14,735 bases of DNA from positions 1 to 14,735 of the forward strand of contig JAIRPU010000174.1 in NCBI GenBank assembly GCA_031256815.1. Reading direction: 5' to 3'. Both the position numbers and the translations under genes were made by a program. The notes beneath the pieces were generated by a model. The model was not told where the DNA came from, searched no databases, and saw nothing but the letters and a program-made list of their open reading frames with translations. The stretch comes from Spirochaetaceae bacterium. Lineage in GTDB: Bacteria; Spirochaetota; Spirochaetia; Treponematales; Breznakiellaceae. Positions 6,076-12,916 of this stretch are shown here, one piece after another (position 1 is the stretch's first letter; each line of letters opens with the position of its first letter).

Positions 6076-6495
6076 CTATGGAACCCGTTCCAATACTTCG
6101 TCTATTATTTCGCTTGCTTTTTTAAGCCATACCTCATCGCCAAATTCAGCAGGGTCTGTCCAAAATTCCAAAGCGTCTTCTTTTGTCCAGTATTTTTTTT
6201 GCCCCTGTTCAAATAATATTTCAGGCAAAAAATCAGGTTCACCAGGCAAAAAAATATCTTCTTCGGCTATTTTTTCTATGGCAAACATGGGCGGAGGCGC
6301 TTTTGTTTTTTTGTTTTTTAAGGCTTTTGCTACAAAAATTGTTATAACAACAGCCAAAACACAAATCAGCGCAAACAAGGCAATGTATATTTTAACACTT
6401 TTTTGCGAAAAAAAACCGGTAATCCGCCGTTTGGCGCTCCATTTTGTCCCCTCAATGGTATCTCCAATGGCTGTGATTTTATCTTTTAATCCCAT
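6076..6495 (-). CDS. single-pass membrane protein, function unknown
   Basis: I do not recognise this 139-residue protein. A basic amphipathic N-terminal third (residues 1-33) is followed by one strong transmembrane helix (about 34-57, KIYIALFALICVLAVVITIF), a lysine-rich stop (KNKKTK), and an acidic, proline- and aromatic-rich tail (YWTKEDALEFWTDPAEFGDEVW) likely outside the cytoplasm. It lies in the minus-strand train, 31 bp after moxR and one base before the lipoprotein start. The same operon position and predicted topology make it a candidate membrane partner of the lipoprotein or of the MoxR ATPase. A run of seven G residues sits two bases before the ATG, an unusual purine-rich ribosome site with very short spacing. 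No known domain is seen. Confidence 0.72.
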   Translation of the reverse strand: MGLKDKITAIGDTIEGTKWSAKRRITGFFSQKSVKIYIALFALICVLAVVITIFVAKALKNKKTKAPPPMFAIEKIAEEDIFLPGEPDFLPEILFEQGQKKYWTKEDALEFWTDPAEFGDEVWLKKASEIIDEVLERVP

Positions 6496-6526
6496 TTCCC
6501 CCCCAAACAGCCGGTTTTATATCATT

Positions 6527-7597
6527 TTAGGGAACCGGCACAAACGAAAGAATCCTGTTTATAATTACATCGGCATCCAGCGCGGCCGCCTCTGCCTCGT
6601 ACGAAAGTACAAGCCTGTGCCTCAGAACCGGAACCGCCGTTTTTTTTACGTCCTCAGGTTTAACAAAAGGCGAACCGGAAAAAAGCGCGGCTATCTTCGA
6701 TGCCCGGTGAAGCGCCAAAACCGCTCTGGGCGAAGCGCCAAACGAAATATACCTGTAAACGCTCTCCTTACCCGCCCTTAACGCCGCCGTTTCCGGCTTT
6801 GATTGAGGCTGTGCAGGCCTTGTCGCTTCTACAACGGCAACCATATAACGTTCAACAGTTTCGTCCACATGAATCGAATCGGCAAGTTTTCTAAGCCCGT
6901 TAATCGTTTCCACATCAAGCACTACAGACGGCTTTTGACGTTCCAGAACATTTCCGCGCACGGCAAATCCGGCATTCATTTTTAAAATACGCAATTCATC
7001 TTCCGGCTGAGGATAGCGCACAACAAGTTTAAGCAAAAAACGGTCAAGCTGCGCTTCCGGCAGCGGATAGGTGCCCTCGTGTTCTATTGGATTTTGAGTT
7101 GCAAGCACAAAAAATTCATCGGGCAGCGGCAGGGAATTTTCGCCTATGGTAATTTGCCCTTCTTCCATTGCTTCAAGCAGCGCGGACTGAACTTTAGCCG
7201 GCGCGCGGTTAATTTCATCGGCAAGCACTATATTTGCGAACATAGGCCCTTTTCGTATAGAAAAACTGTTTGTTTTTTGTTCCCAAACAAGCGTTCCGGT
7301 TAAATCCGCAGGCAGTAAATCCGGAGTAAATTGAATTCTTTTAAAATTAAGTCCGGTTATGCCGGCAAGTGTTTTAACGGCAAGCGTCTTGGCAAGTCCG
7401 GGCGCGCCTTCAAGAAGGCAATGCCCGCCTGCAAGAAGCGCTGTAAGCAGTCCTTCTATCATTTCGTCCTGCCCGACTACACGTTTGGCCATTTCAAGTT
7501 TGTATGTATCGAGCATTACTTTTGCCCGTACAATATCTTCTGTTAAAGCTGCGGCCTCTTGTTTTTCCTGCATGGCGTTAATTGTAACATCAAGCAT
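6527..7597 (-). CDS. MoxR-family AAA+ ATPase
   Basis: The 356-residue protein is a complete MoxR ATPase, a chaperone-like AAA+ protein that usually helps mature metal-binding VWA-domain or surface proteins. It has an alpha-helical start, Walker A GAPGLAKT (64-71), Walker B IVLADE (123-128) followed by INRAPAKVQSALLEAMEE, sensor 1 in ATQNP (166-170), the arginine finger in QLDRF (183-187), and sensor 2 in ISFGASPRA (284-292). The C-terminal lid ends in SYEAEAAALDADVIINRIL, typical of the family. The ATG at 7597 is preceded by GAGGT with five-base spacing (plus-strand 7603-7607). It follows the small hypothetical gene by 59 bp. The usual partners, a DUF58 protein and VWA proteins, are absent from this window; a membrane protein and a lipoprotein follow instead. 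Confidence 0.92.
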   Translation of the reverse strand: MLDVTINAMQEKQEAAALTEDIVRAKVMLDTYKLEMAKRVVGQDEMIEGLLTALLAGGHCLLEGAPGLAKTLAVKTLAGITGLNFKRIQFTPDLLPADLTGTLVWEQKTNSFSIRKGPMFANIVLADEINRAPAKVQSALLEAMEEGQITIGENSLPLPDEFFVLATQNPIEHEGTYPLPEAQLDRFLLKLVVRYPQPEDELRILKMNAGFAVRGNVLERQKPSVVLDVETINGLRKLADSIHVDETVERYMVAVVEATRPAQPQSKPETAALRAGKESVYRYISFGASPRAVLALHRASKIAALFSGSPFVKPEDVKKTAVPVLRHRLVLSYEAEAAALDADVIINRILSFVPVP

Positions 7598-7602
7598 ATA
7601 TT

Positions 7603-7607
7603 ACCTC
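7603..7607 (-). promoter_or_regulatory. ribosome binding site of the MoxR gene
   Basis: GAGGT on the minus strand lies five bases before the ATG at 7597 and fixes that start against the nearby in-frame ATG at residue 9. Confidence 0.7.
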
Positions 7608-7656
7608 AAGTACCGGAATTATTCGGATAATGCATGGCCGGCAATATTGCGCCGGT

Positions 7657-7881
7657 TTACAAGGCGGTAAGCGCTATTCTTTGTTTAAGACCATCAGTTT
7701 CAATATCATAAATAATTGCGCCTTTTTCGTTTATGGATTTTTCGCATTTAATATCGCTGCCCGTAAGGTAACGTTTAACATACTCATCCGTATCTCCGGT
7801 TTCGATTTCTTCAACAAAAACATCCCGCATTTGATTACCGGAACATTTGTTAAAAATTTCACGGATTTCTTCATAAACCAT
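7657..7881 (-). CDS. 74-residue hypothetical protein
   Basis: I do not recognise this small acidic protein. From ATG 7881 it reads MVYEEIREIFNKC..., with a predicted N-terminal helix, an acidic middle (VFVEEIETGDTDEYV) and a beta-strand-like C-terminal half ending LKQRIALTAL. There is no signal peptide or membrane segment, and only one isolated cysteine remains beyond the N-terminal helix (DIKCEK). An upstream in-frame ATG at 7893 would add four residues. However, GGGAGG lies between the two ATGs, four bases before 7881, and the 7881 start gives a TAATG overlap with the AAA ATPase stop, a junction used twice more in this window. I therefore choose 7881. Tight coupling to the ATPase suggests the two are made together and may act together, perhaps as ATPase and adaptor; that is inference. 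Confidence 0.72.
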   Translation of the reverse strand: MVYEEIREIFNKCSGNQMRDVFVEEIETGDTDEYVKRYLTGSDIKCEKSINEKGAIIYDIETDGLKQRIALTAL

Positions 7882-9239
7882 TATGCCTCCCATGGAAAAC
7901 CTGCTCCGCCTTCTACCCAGTCTACATACTGGCGTGCAGTTCGCGGCGAGCGCCCGTTAAACCAGCGTTCCCAGCGCAGCGCGTTTTCTCTAAACTGACC
8001 GCGTTTTTTATCGGAGTCGTTATCTTCAAAAAAACGCCGTTTATCTGCTATAAACTCTGCAATTTTAATAAATTCTTCCTGCGATGGCGCGCTGTAAACA
8101 ACAGTTACGCCAAAGCGGTCGGCAAGCGAAAGCTGCTCTTGTATTGTATCAAACATCCGCATATCTCCGGCTGCGGCCGCGGCGCTTGACGGTCTGTCTT
8201 CAGGACGCTCCCGCACAAAGTGCCGTCTGTTGCTTGTTGCGTATACCACGACATTTTTTGGCTTGGATTCAATTCCACCTTCAAGCAGCGCTTTTAACAG
8301 CATAAAATCGTCATTCTGGCGTTCAAAAGAAAGATCATCTATAAAAAGCACAAATTTAAGCCCACGCTCGCCAAGCGCCGTCATTATATGCGGAATTTCG
8401 GATAAATCCTGTTTTGAAACTTCTACAAGCCGCAATCCAAGATCCTTATATTCATTGCAAACGGCTTTAACTGTCGCGCTTTTGCCTGTGCCTCTGTCTC
8501 CATATAGTAAAATATTATTTGCCGGCTTTCCTTCCAATAAACATTTTGTGTTATTAATAACAATCTCGCGTTGCTTTTCGTAACCGGAAAGGGAAGCAAG
8601 AGTTATTTCGTCAACATAAAGCGCCGGAACAAGCCCTTTTTCGCGTTTCCAGTAAAAAAAGTTATATTTACCAAGAGTGCCCGCGCCATTTTGTTTTATA
8701 AATTCAACAAACGGCTCTATACGTTGATTTACAAGCAGGCTATACGGCAAAATTTCCGTTGGAAGATCGAAGTTTTTTGCTTTTAGTTCACCAATAATAC
8801 GAACTCCCTTTTCTATAAGCTGCGCCATATCTTCATAACCGCCGCGCCATAGTTCGTCCGTAATATGTAAAGCAAGCATTGGAATATCAAAATCGCCTAT
8901 TATGGCAAGCCGGCGCAGGTCGCTGTGGGCAAGTTCTGTAAGCACGCTATGTTCTTTTATTTCTCCACGTTCAGCGGCAAGGGTAAATGGATTTTCGTCC
9001 ATCATAATTACTTCCGTCCAATACATAAAAAAAGAACGCCCTTTGTTATGACTAACAAAAGTGTGAGAAAAAGATGCCCATGCCTTAATAAGTTCCCGCG
9101 GTTTGCTGTTCGCGTTTTCCACAACAGTTATAAGTTCCTGAAGGGATTTAATTACCGGAGTTGAACAAACTCCAGAAAAAACTGAAAGCCCGTCAAGACA
9201 GACAAGAACTTCAGAACACATTTCTCTGACATTATCCAT
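7881..9239 (-). CDS. AAA-family ATPase of the DUF815 type
   Basis: The 452-residue protein has a helical N-terminal region without known motifs (1-200). A DUF815-like AAA ATPase domain then spans about 205-445: the pre-Walker segment GYEKQREIVINNTKCLLEGKPANN is followed by Walker A YGDRGTGKS (246-254), Walker B FVLFIDDLSFE (296-306), sensor 1 in VVYATSNRRHFVRER (331-345), and the SLADRFGVTVVYSAPSQEEF signature (371-390). The C-terminal RWFNGRSPRTARQYVDWV also fits the family. DUF815 ATPases are widespread but their role is poorly defined. This is the first gene of the minus-strand train; an AAGG about eight bases before the ATG is a modest ribosome site, and the A/T-rich spacer upstream probably carries the promoter. 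Its stop overlaps the start of the 74-residue gene. It shares an operon with a second AAA+ ATPase (MoxR). Confidence 0.85.
   Translation of the reverse strand: MDNVREMCSEVLVCLDGLSVFSGVCSTPVIKSLQELITVVENANSKPRELIKAWASFSHTFVSHNKGRSFFMYWTEVIMMDENPFTLAAERGEIKEHSVLTELAHSDLRRLAIIGDFDIPMLALHITDELWRGGYEDMAQLIEKGVRIIGELKAKNFDLPTEILPYSLLVNQRIEPFVEFIKQNGAGTLGKYNFFYWKREKGLVPALYVDEITLASLSGYEKQREIVINNTKCLLEGKPANNILLYGDRGTGKSATVKAVCNEYKDLGLRLVEVSKQDLSEIPHIMTALGERGLKFVLFIDDLSFERQNDDFMLLKALLEGGIESKPKNVVVYATSNRRHFVRERPEDRPSSAAAAAGDMRMFDTIQEQLSLADRFGVTVVYSAPSQEEFIKIAEFIADKRRFFEDNDSDKKRGQFRENALRWERWFNGRSPRTARQYVDWVEGGAGFPWEA
7886..7891 (-). promoter_or_regulatory. ribosome binding site deciding the start of the small gene
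   Basis: GGGAGG on the minus strand lies four bases before ATG 7881 and inside the reading frame of the longer ATG 7893 version, so the shorter form is favoured. It also lies within the last codons of the upstream ATPase gene. Confidence 0.75.
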
Positions 9240-9400
9240 AATATGCCTTAATATATCATACTTATATTTTTTTTTCTATTGATGGCTTATAAAAACAAGC
9301 CAAGCATATATCGTATTATTTATGATGCCGGAATGATTATTGATAACACTTCCGGCGGCCAGGCATTGCATAAAAATTGCCGGAAACGTTTTTGGAATCT

Positions 9401-9449
9401 AAAATGATAAAGGCGGTTTATACGCACTTCTGCATAAAAACCGCCTTTT
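9401..9449 (-). terminator. terminator-like hairpin after the M64 peptidase gene
   Basis: AAAGGCGGTTT (9409-9419) pairs perfectly with AAACCGCCTTT (9438-9448), giving an 11-bp stem around an 18-base loop. On the minus strand it lies about 95 bases past the peptidase stop and is followed by ATCATTTT, a modest U-tract. The U-rich ends on both strands would also allow action in the plus direction. Confidence 0.65.
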
Positions 9450-9488
9450 CAAAGCCGTAGGTTTGTCGCGCCGGCCCCGCCGCGCCGC

Positions 9489-9514
9489 CTTCACCAGGCC
9501 GCAGCCTGGTGAAG
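9489..9514. repeat. GC-rich palindrome, 11-bp stem with CGCA loop
   Basis: CTTCACCAGGC (9489-9499) and GCCTGGTGAAG (9504-9514) pair perfectly around CGCA. It is followed on neither side by a T-run and sits in a short GC-rich patch (from about 9466), in style like the palindromes at 1-597. It may be a single member of the same class. Confidence 0.7.
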
Positions 9515-9543
9515 TTAATTCATTTTTAGAAAGAGAGTTGAGG

Positions 9544-12500
9544 TTACAGTTTTACTGTGTCTTCAGGCATTTTTAGTTTGGCTTCATCTGGTAAATACTT
9601 GCCATGCTGATTCCACCATGCCTCTATCTCCGATTTTGAACGCTTCGTATTAGTCGTATCGTAGAGCAGGAACTCCTTTAAAATAGCGGGTTTTACAAAC
9701 TTGCCTTCAAACGGATTCTCAAGTTTTAGCATTTGAAAATCAGAAAAATTCTTTGCCCGCGAACGGTATTGTACTTTTGCCCAGAGAATGTAGCGCTGCC
9801 ACGGCGTAAAGTAAGTGCTGTGACTGTTCATTACGCTGTCCGGCGTCGAGCGGTAATGCCCGCGGGAATGCCCTGCCCCGCCTTCATAAATACCAACTTT
9901 GTCGTTTTCGTAACCAGGAGGCATCTTATAGTTGCGCTGTGTTATAAACTCACGATGGTCCATAAAATCCTTCCATGGCGGCAGATACATTTGTTTTAAC
10001 CATTCACGCCATGCGCCGCTCTTCTCTGCCCAGTCAGGATTCAAGTCTATGTCCTGATGGCTGCCTTCGTACTGCCTGCCTGTCCAGTTATTATACCTAT
10101 TGCCGTCAGGGTCAAAGTAATAATACCTGCGGTTAGGGTCGTTGGCATAAGCGTAAGTCTTTGCCCAGGCAGATATTGTATCGCCTGCGGGCGGCGCAAC
10201 GTGCTTGCGGAAATCACGCGCCGTGGTATTCCAAATGCCGTTGGAGCAGATACCGTCAAAATCATAAGGATATTTGAAAGCAGAATTAGATTCTTCCGGC
10301 ATAGGTTTGGAACTTATCCCTTCGCTGGAAATACCGCCGCCATATTCATCAGCAAAATTTGCAAGCGTATGGCCTATAAATTCGTGTTTTGCCGCATAGC
10401 CGTTGTTATAACCGCCGGAACAAATCCAGCCCATTGACCAGGAGCCAAATTTGCCGTTGGCTTTGAATGCCACAATCACGTTTTTGTCGAAATTCTCACC
10501 GCCAAAAAGCCCTTTAAGATGCCACTTGATACTCCAGCTATCAAAACTAACATTGCCCCCTGGCGTGGATGTTCCCCAGCGGTTTTTTGACGCGCTGGAG
10601 CCGTCTACCCCGCCTTCGCCAAGACATGGATTAAACATTACCCATATATTTACATGGTCTTTGAAGTCGCGCAAAACTGCGGTATCAAAAAAGCTTTTCG
10701 CCGCTTCAAGCGCCATGGTCTCCCATAGACCGCCCTGTGTAGACTGCTCCTGCGAAAAACCGTCGCCCATAAGCACAACATTTATCCCCTTGCCGTCATC
10801 ACGGAAAAGGGACTCTTTTGCCTTGTGGACAAGCATTACATCGTCCATATCATAGTATTTCCAGCCGTCATATTCGGGCTTTGACGCAACCGGTTTTGGC
10901 CGCGTATCAACCTTTTCGCCGGTTTCTACATCGGTGTAGTTAAGATAGACAGTCGATTGGTTAAAACGCTTGGCCCAGCTATAGCCTTTTGTTTCAAACT
11001 TGTTTTCTTCCCGGCGTGTAACATAAACATAGTAAGTGTTTGTATGCTGCCCGTCTTCGGAAGTTACAACAAAGTCAACACGCTTAGTCTCGCCGGGGGC
11101 CAGCTTAACATTATAAGCGCCATAAAGCGCGCCGGGGTCGTAAATAGTATTGCGGTAGAAAAAGCCCGTTTCATGCGAGCCGCTGACATAAGGCCGAACG
11201 TGCAGGTTTGCCTCCAGTTCCGCATTGTAGACTGTAAAACGCTCGTAGTCCGCTTCGCGCTGCTCTTTTAAGTCTTTATTGTAACAAGTGAGCGAAGTAG
11301 GGGTAAGAGTTACCGTTTCGGCAAAGGCAGGAACGCGCAGGGCGTAGACATTATGCTTAATAAAGCCGCCGGACGATTTCCAGGGCACGCCGTCTACCAC
11401 CTTTTCCAAACCTGTATTCCATTTTCTGCCATCAAGTACTGTGCCGGGGCTATCGGGATTTTCGTAGCAGGCGCGCAAATCGCGGATATAGGCAAGCCGC
11501 GACGCGAAAAGCGGCTTTAAAAGCGGGTCCATATCCTCAAAAATATCGTTGCGCATAACCGTGCTGTCATGTTGATTGCCAGGCGTACTGGCATCGTTAA
11601 AAACAAGATTCGTCCATGTACCATAAAAGTCTACAGACATAAAACTATAACCGCGTTTCCAGTTCCCTCCGTCCGGCGGAAGCCAACCTATATCCTGTCC
11701 ATTTTCACCCGGGTAAGCATCAAATTTAACAAGGGCATAAGCTCTGTTTTGAGTATAGATAAGCATCATAGCCTGGTGATTATCCTGGTTTTTCCTAGCC
11801 GTTTCATTATACCAGTTCCTTTTTCTATAATAAAATTGTATGTAAGGTTCATTGGTTTGCTCTTCCTTAACGCACCATGTTAGGGATACATTGCATCCAT
11901 GTTTGCCGCTCTCCACCTTCCACCAGGACGACATACTCCTGTCGCCTTCCATCCATGTTAACACCCAAAGGCGGAAATCGTCCCAATCTATGTCTTTTAA
12001 TAAGATTTTTTTTGAATATCCGGGCCCGCTTGATATATCGCTCCAGTTAGGCTGGTCGCTTACAACAGGCGCTAAAAGCCCTTTTTCAATCTTTATAATA
12101 TAAACTCTGCTGGGATAAAACAGAGGCTCGCCTTCTATGCCGCCTTCATCTGAATTAAGATATTGCATCTCTTCGTTTGCGTCAGGCGTGTTTGATATTA
12201 CAAGCACGCGAATCTCGGTGGCCCCTTCTTCGTTAAGCGTTAAACCAAGGCGGCTGCTTTGCCCCCCCGCCTGATTCGGCAAACTAACAGTTACCGTTGA
12301 ATCATTAGACACAGGAATGCCTTCCAGCTCTATATAAGACGCACTCCGTTCCACAAGCATAGACCACTCGCCTTTAGCATTTGGCATTGCAAGCATCTGG
12401 GGCGCCTGTGTCAAAAACGTTTTTGACACGCTTAGTACACGTAACGCCGGGCTCTCAACAGCCGCGCCGCCTGTCATACTCGCTTCCGCCCCCTCAAAGT

Positions 12501-12684
12501 TGTAGTTGTAATTGCTGGTAGTCTCTTGCATTTTCATATAACCAGCTTCTTCAAGATTTAAGATTTCCAGGTCTTCGCCTTCGGTTCCTGGCGTAAGAAA
12601 AATCTCCCGGCACGAAACTAAAGCGATAGCGGCAAATATTACGGTAATTGCCGCCCTTAAACTAAACTTAAAAACCCGCTTCAT
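9544..12684 (-). CDS. M64-type (IgA peptidase family) metallopeptidase lipoprotein
   Basis: The 1046-residue product starts with a signal peptide (MKRVFKFSLRAAI...) and a lipobox LVSC, lipidated at Cys25. Residues about 80-200 look like a beta-sandwich module. A second module (about 450-560) ends in FVVTSEDGQHTNTYYVYVTR, the pattern of cadherin-like beta-sandwich domains. From about 630 onwards it resembles peptidase family M64: INVVLMGDGFSQEQ, then the zinc-site helix HEFIGHTLANFADEYGGG starting at residue 767, and SVMNSHSTYFTPWQRY near 951-966. The motif reads HExxGH, one residue longer than classical HExxH. It is probably displayed on the cell surface and degrades host or food proteins; the substrate is unknown. 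The ATG at 12684 is chosen over an in-frame TTG at 12696 because GGAGG lies five bases before the ATG. It has its own promoter and a terminator-like hairpin, so it is likely monocistronic. Confidence 0.85.
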   Translation of the reverse strand: MKRVFKFSLRAAITVIFAAIALVSCREIFLTPGTEGEDLEILNLEEAGYMKMQETTSNYNYNFEGAEASMTGGAAVESPALRVLSVSKTFLTQAPQMLAMPNAKGEWSMLVERSASYIELEGIPVSNDSTVTVSLPNQAGGQSSRLGLTLNEEGATEIRVLVISNTPDANEEMQYLNSDEGGIEGEPLFYPSRVYIIKIEKGLLAPVVSDQPNWSDISSGPGYSKKILLKDIDWDDFRLWVLTWMEGDRSMSSWWKVESGKHGCNVSLTWCVKEEQTNEPYIQFYYRKRNWYNETARKNQDNHQAMMLIYTQNRAYALVKFDAYPGENGQDIGWLPPDGGNWKRGYSFMSVDFYGTWTNLVFNDASTPGNQHDSTVMRNDIFEDMDPLLKPLFASRLAYIRDLRACYENPDSPGTVLDGRKWNTGLEKVVDGVPWKSSGGFIKHNVYALRVPAFAETVTLTPTSLTCYNKDLKEQREADYERFTVYNAELEANLHVRPYVSGSHETGFFYRNTIYDPGALYGAYNVKLAPGETKRVDFVVTSEDGQHTNTYYVYVTRREENKFETKGYSWAKRFNQSTVYLNYTDVETGEKVDTRPKPVASKPEYDGWKYYDMDDVMLVHKAKESLFRDDGKGINVVLMGDGFSQEQSTQGGLWETMALEAAKSFFDTAVLRDFKDHVNIWVMFNPCLGEGGVDGSSASKNRWGTSTPGGNVSFDSWSIKWHLKGLFGGENFDKNVIVAFKANGKFGSWSMGWICSGGYNNGYAAKHEFIGHTLANFADEYGGGISSEGISSKPMPEESNSAFKYPYDFDGICSNGIWNTTARDFRKHVAPPAGDTISAWAKTYAYANDPNRRYYYFDPDGNRYNNWTGRQYEGSHQDIDLNPDWAEKSGAWREWLKQMYLPPWKDFMDHREFITQRNYKMPPGYENDKVGIYEGGAGHSRGHYRSTPDSVMNSHSTYFTPWQRYILWAKVQYRSRAKNFSDFQMLKLENPFEGKFVKPAILKEFLLYDTTNTKRSKSEIEAWWNQHGKYLPDEAKLKMPEDTVKL
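12408..12429. repeat. perfect 22-bp palindrome inside the peptidase gene
   Basis: The half-site GTGTCAAAAAC (12408-12418) is followed directly by its exact complement (12419-12429) with no spacer. It lies about 255-275 bases into the gene and encodes VSKTFLT. Symmetry this long is uncommon in coding DNA and looks like a dimeric protein-binding site, but could be chance. Confidence 0.75.
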
Positions 12685-12689
12685 TTTAT

Positions 12690-12694
12690 CCTCC
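12690..12694 (-). promoter_or_regulatory. ribosome binding site deciding the M64 start
   Basis: GGAGG on the minus strand lies five bases (ATAAA) before ATG 12684. It overlaps the in-frame TTG at 12694-12696, which cannot therefore be the start served by this site. Confidence 0.85.
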
Positions 12695-12753
12695 AAAATA
12701 AGTTTTAGCCGCCATTGCCAATACTCAACCCAGCACTAGCAAAGCTTTGAGTT

Positions 12754-12782
12754 ATGTTACCACAACAAAGAGTTTTTGTCAA
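12754..12782 (-). promoter_or_regulatory. sigma70-like promoter of the M64 peptidase gene
   Basis: On the minus strand a perfect TTGACA (-35, plus-strand 12777-12782) is followed after 17 bases by TAACAT (-10, 12754-12759; four of six consensus bases including the key outer ones). Transcription would start near 12747, giving a leader of about 60 bases with a good ribosome site. The 10-bp inverted repeat at 12796-12830 lies 14 bases upstream of the -35 box. Confidence 0.75.
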
Positions 12783-12795
12783 ACAAATTTTGGGG

Positions 12796-12830
12796 AATTG
12801 TAAAAATTTCTGTGGGCTAATTTTACAATT
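12796..12830. promoter_or_regulatory. 10-bp inverted repeat between divergent genes, possible operator
   Basis: AATTGTAAAA (12796-12805) and TTTTACAATT (12821-12830) are perfect inverted copies separated by 15 bases, a centre-to-centre distance of 25 bases. The repeat lies just upstream of the peptidase promoter and about 90 bases upstream of mnmG, so a bound dimer could influence either gene. A weak TTGACT (12840-12845) nearby lacks a well-placed -10 box, so no mnmG promoter is called. The regulator is unknown. Confidence 0.55.
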
Positions 12831-12916
12831 TGCGGTGTTTTGACTTAACCCGCAGCTAAAATTCAAACTGAATCTTACGCGCGCAAGATTGCGGCAAAGC
12901 GGCGCATTACGCTACT

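Larger units (their letters stand above)
9240..9543. other. 304-bp intergenic spacer
   Basis: The part next to the ATPase gene (9241-9300) is very A/T-rich, with TATGAT- and TATAAG-like hexamers on the minus strand, and probably holds its promoter, but I could not pair a good -35 with a -10. The middle has three short GCCGGAA/TTCCGGC elements (9327-9333, 9350-9356, 9379-9385) that can pair with one another. The part next to the peptidase gene holds a terminator-like hairpin and a GC-rich palindrome, annotated separately. No open frame or RNA gene was recognised. Confidence 0.6.

Noticed and set aside
7882..7893. ATG 7893 start for the small protein
   Set aside because: The ribosome site GGGAGG lies downstream of it and serves ATG 7881, which also makes the recurrent TAATG junction.
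9241..9300. Specific promoter for the DUF815 ATPase gene
   Set aside because: The region is A/T-rich with -10-like hexamers, but no credible -35 at correct spacing; only the region as a whole can be suggested.
12685..12696. TTG start adding four residues to the M64 protein
   Set aside because: The GGAGG ribosome site overlaps the TTG and is correctly spaced from ATG 12684.
12840..12868. Promoter for mnmG with TTGACT
   Set aside because: No acceptable -10 hexamer lies 15-19 bases downstream, so I leave it uncalled.
12697..12916. Riboswitch or small RNA in the divergent spacer
   Set aside because: Only a simple dyad and a promoter are visible; no recognisable conserved RNA fold.
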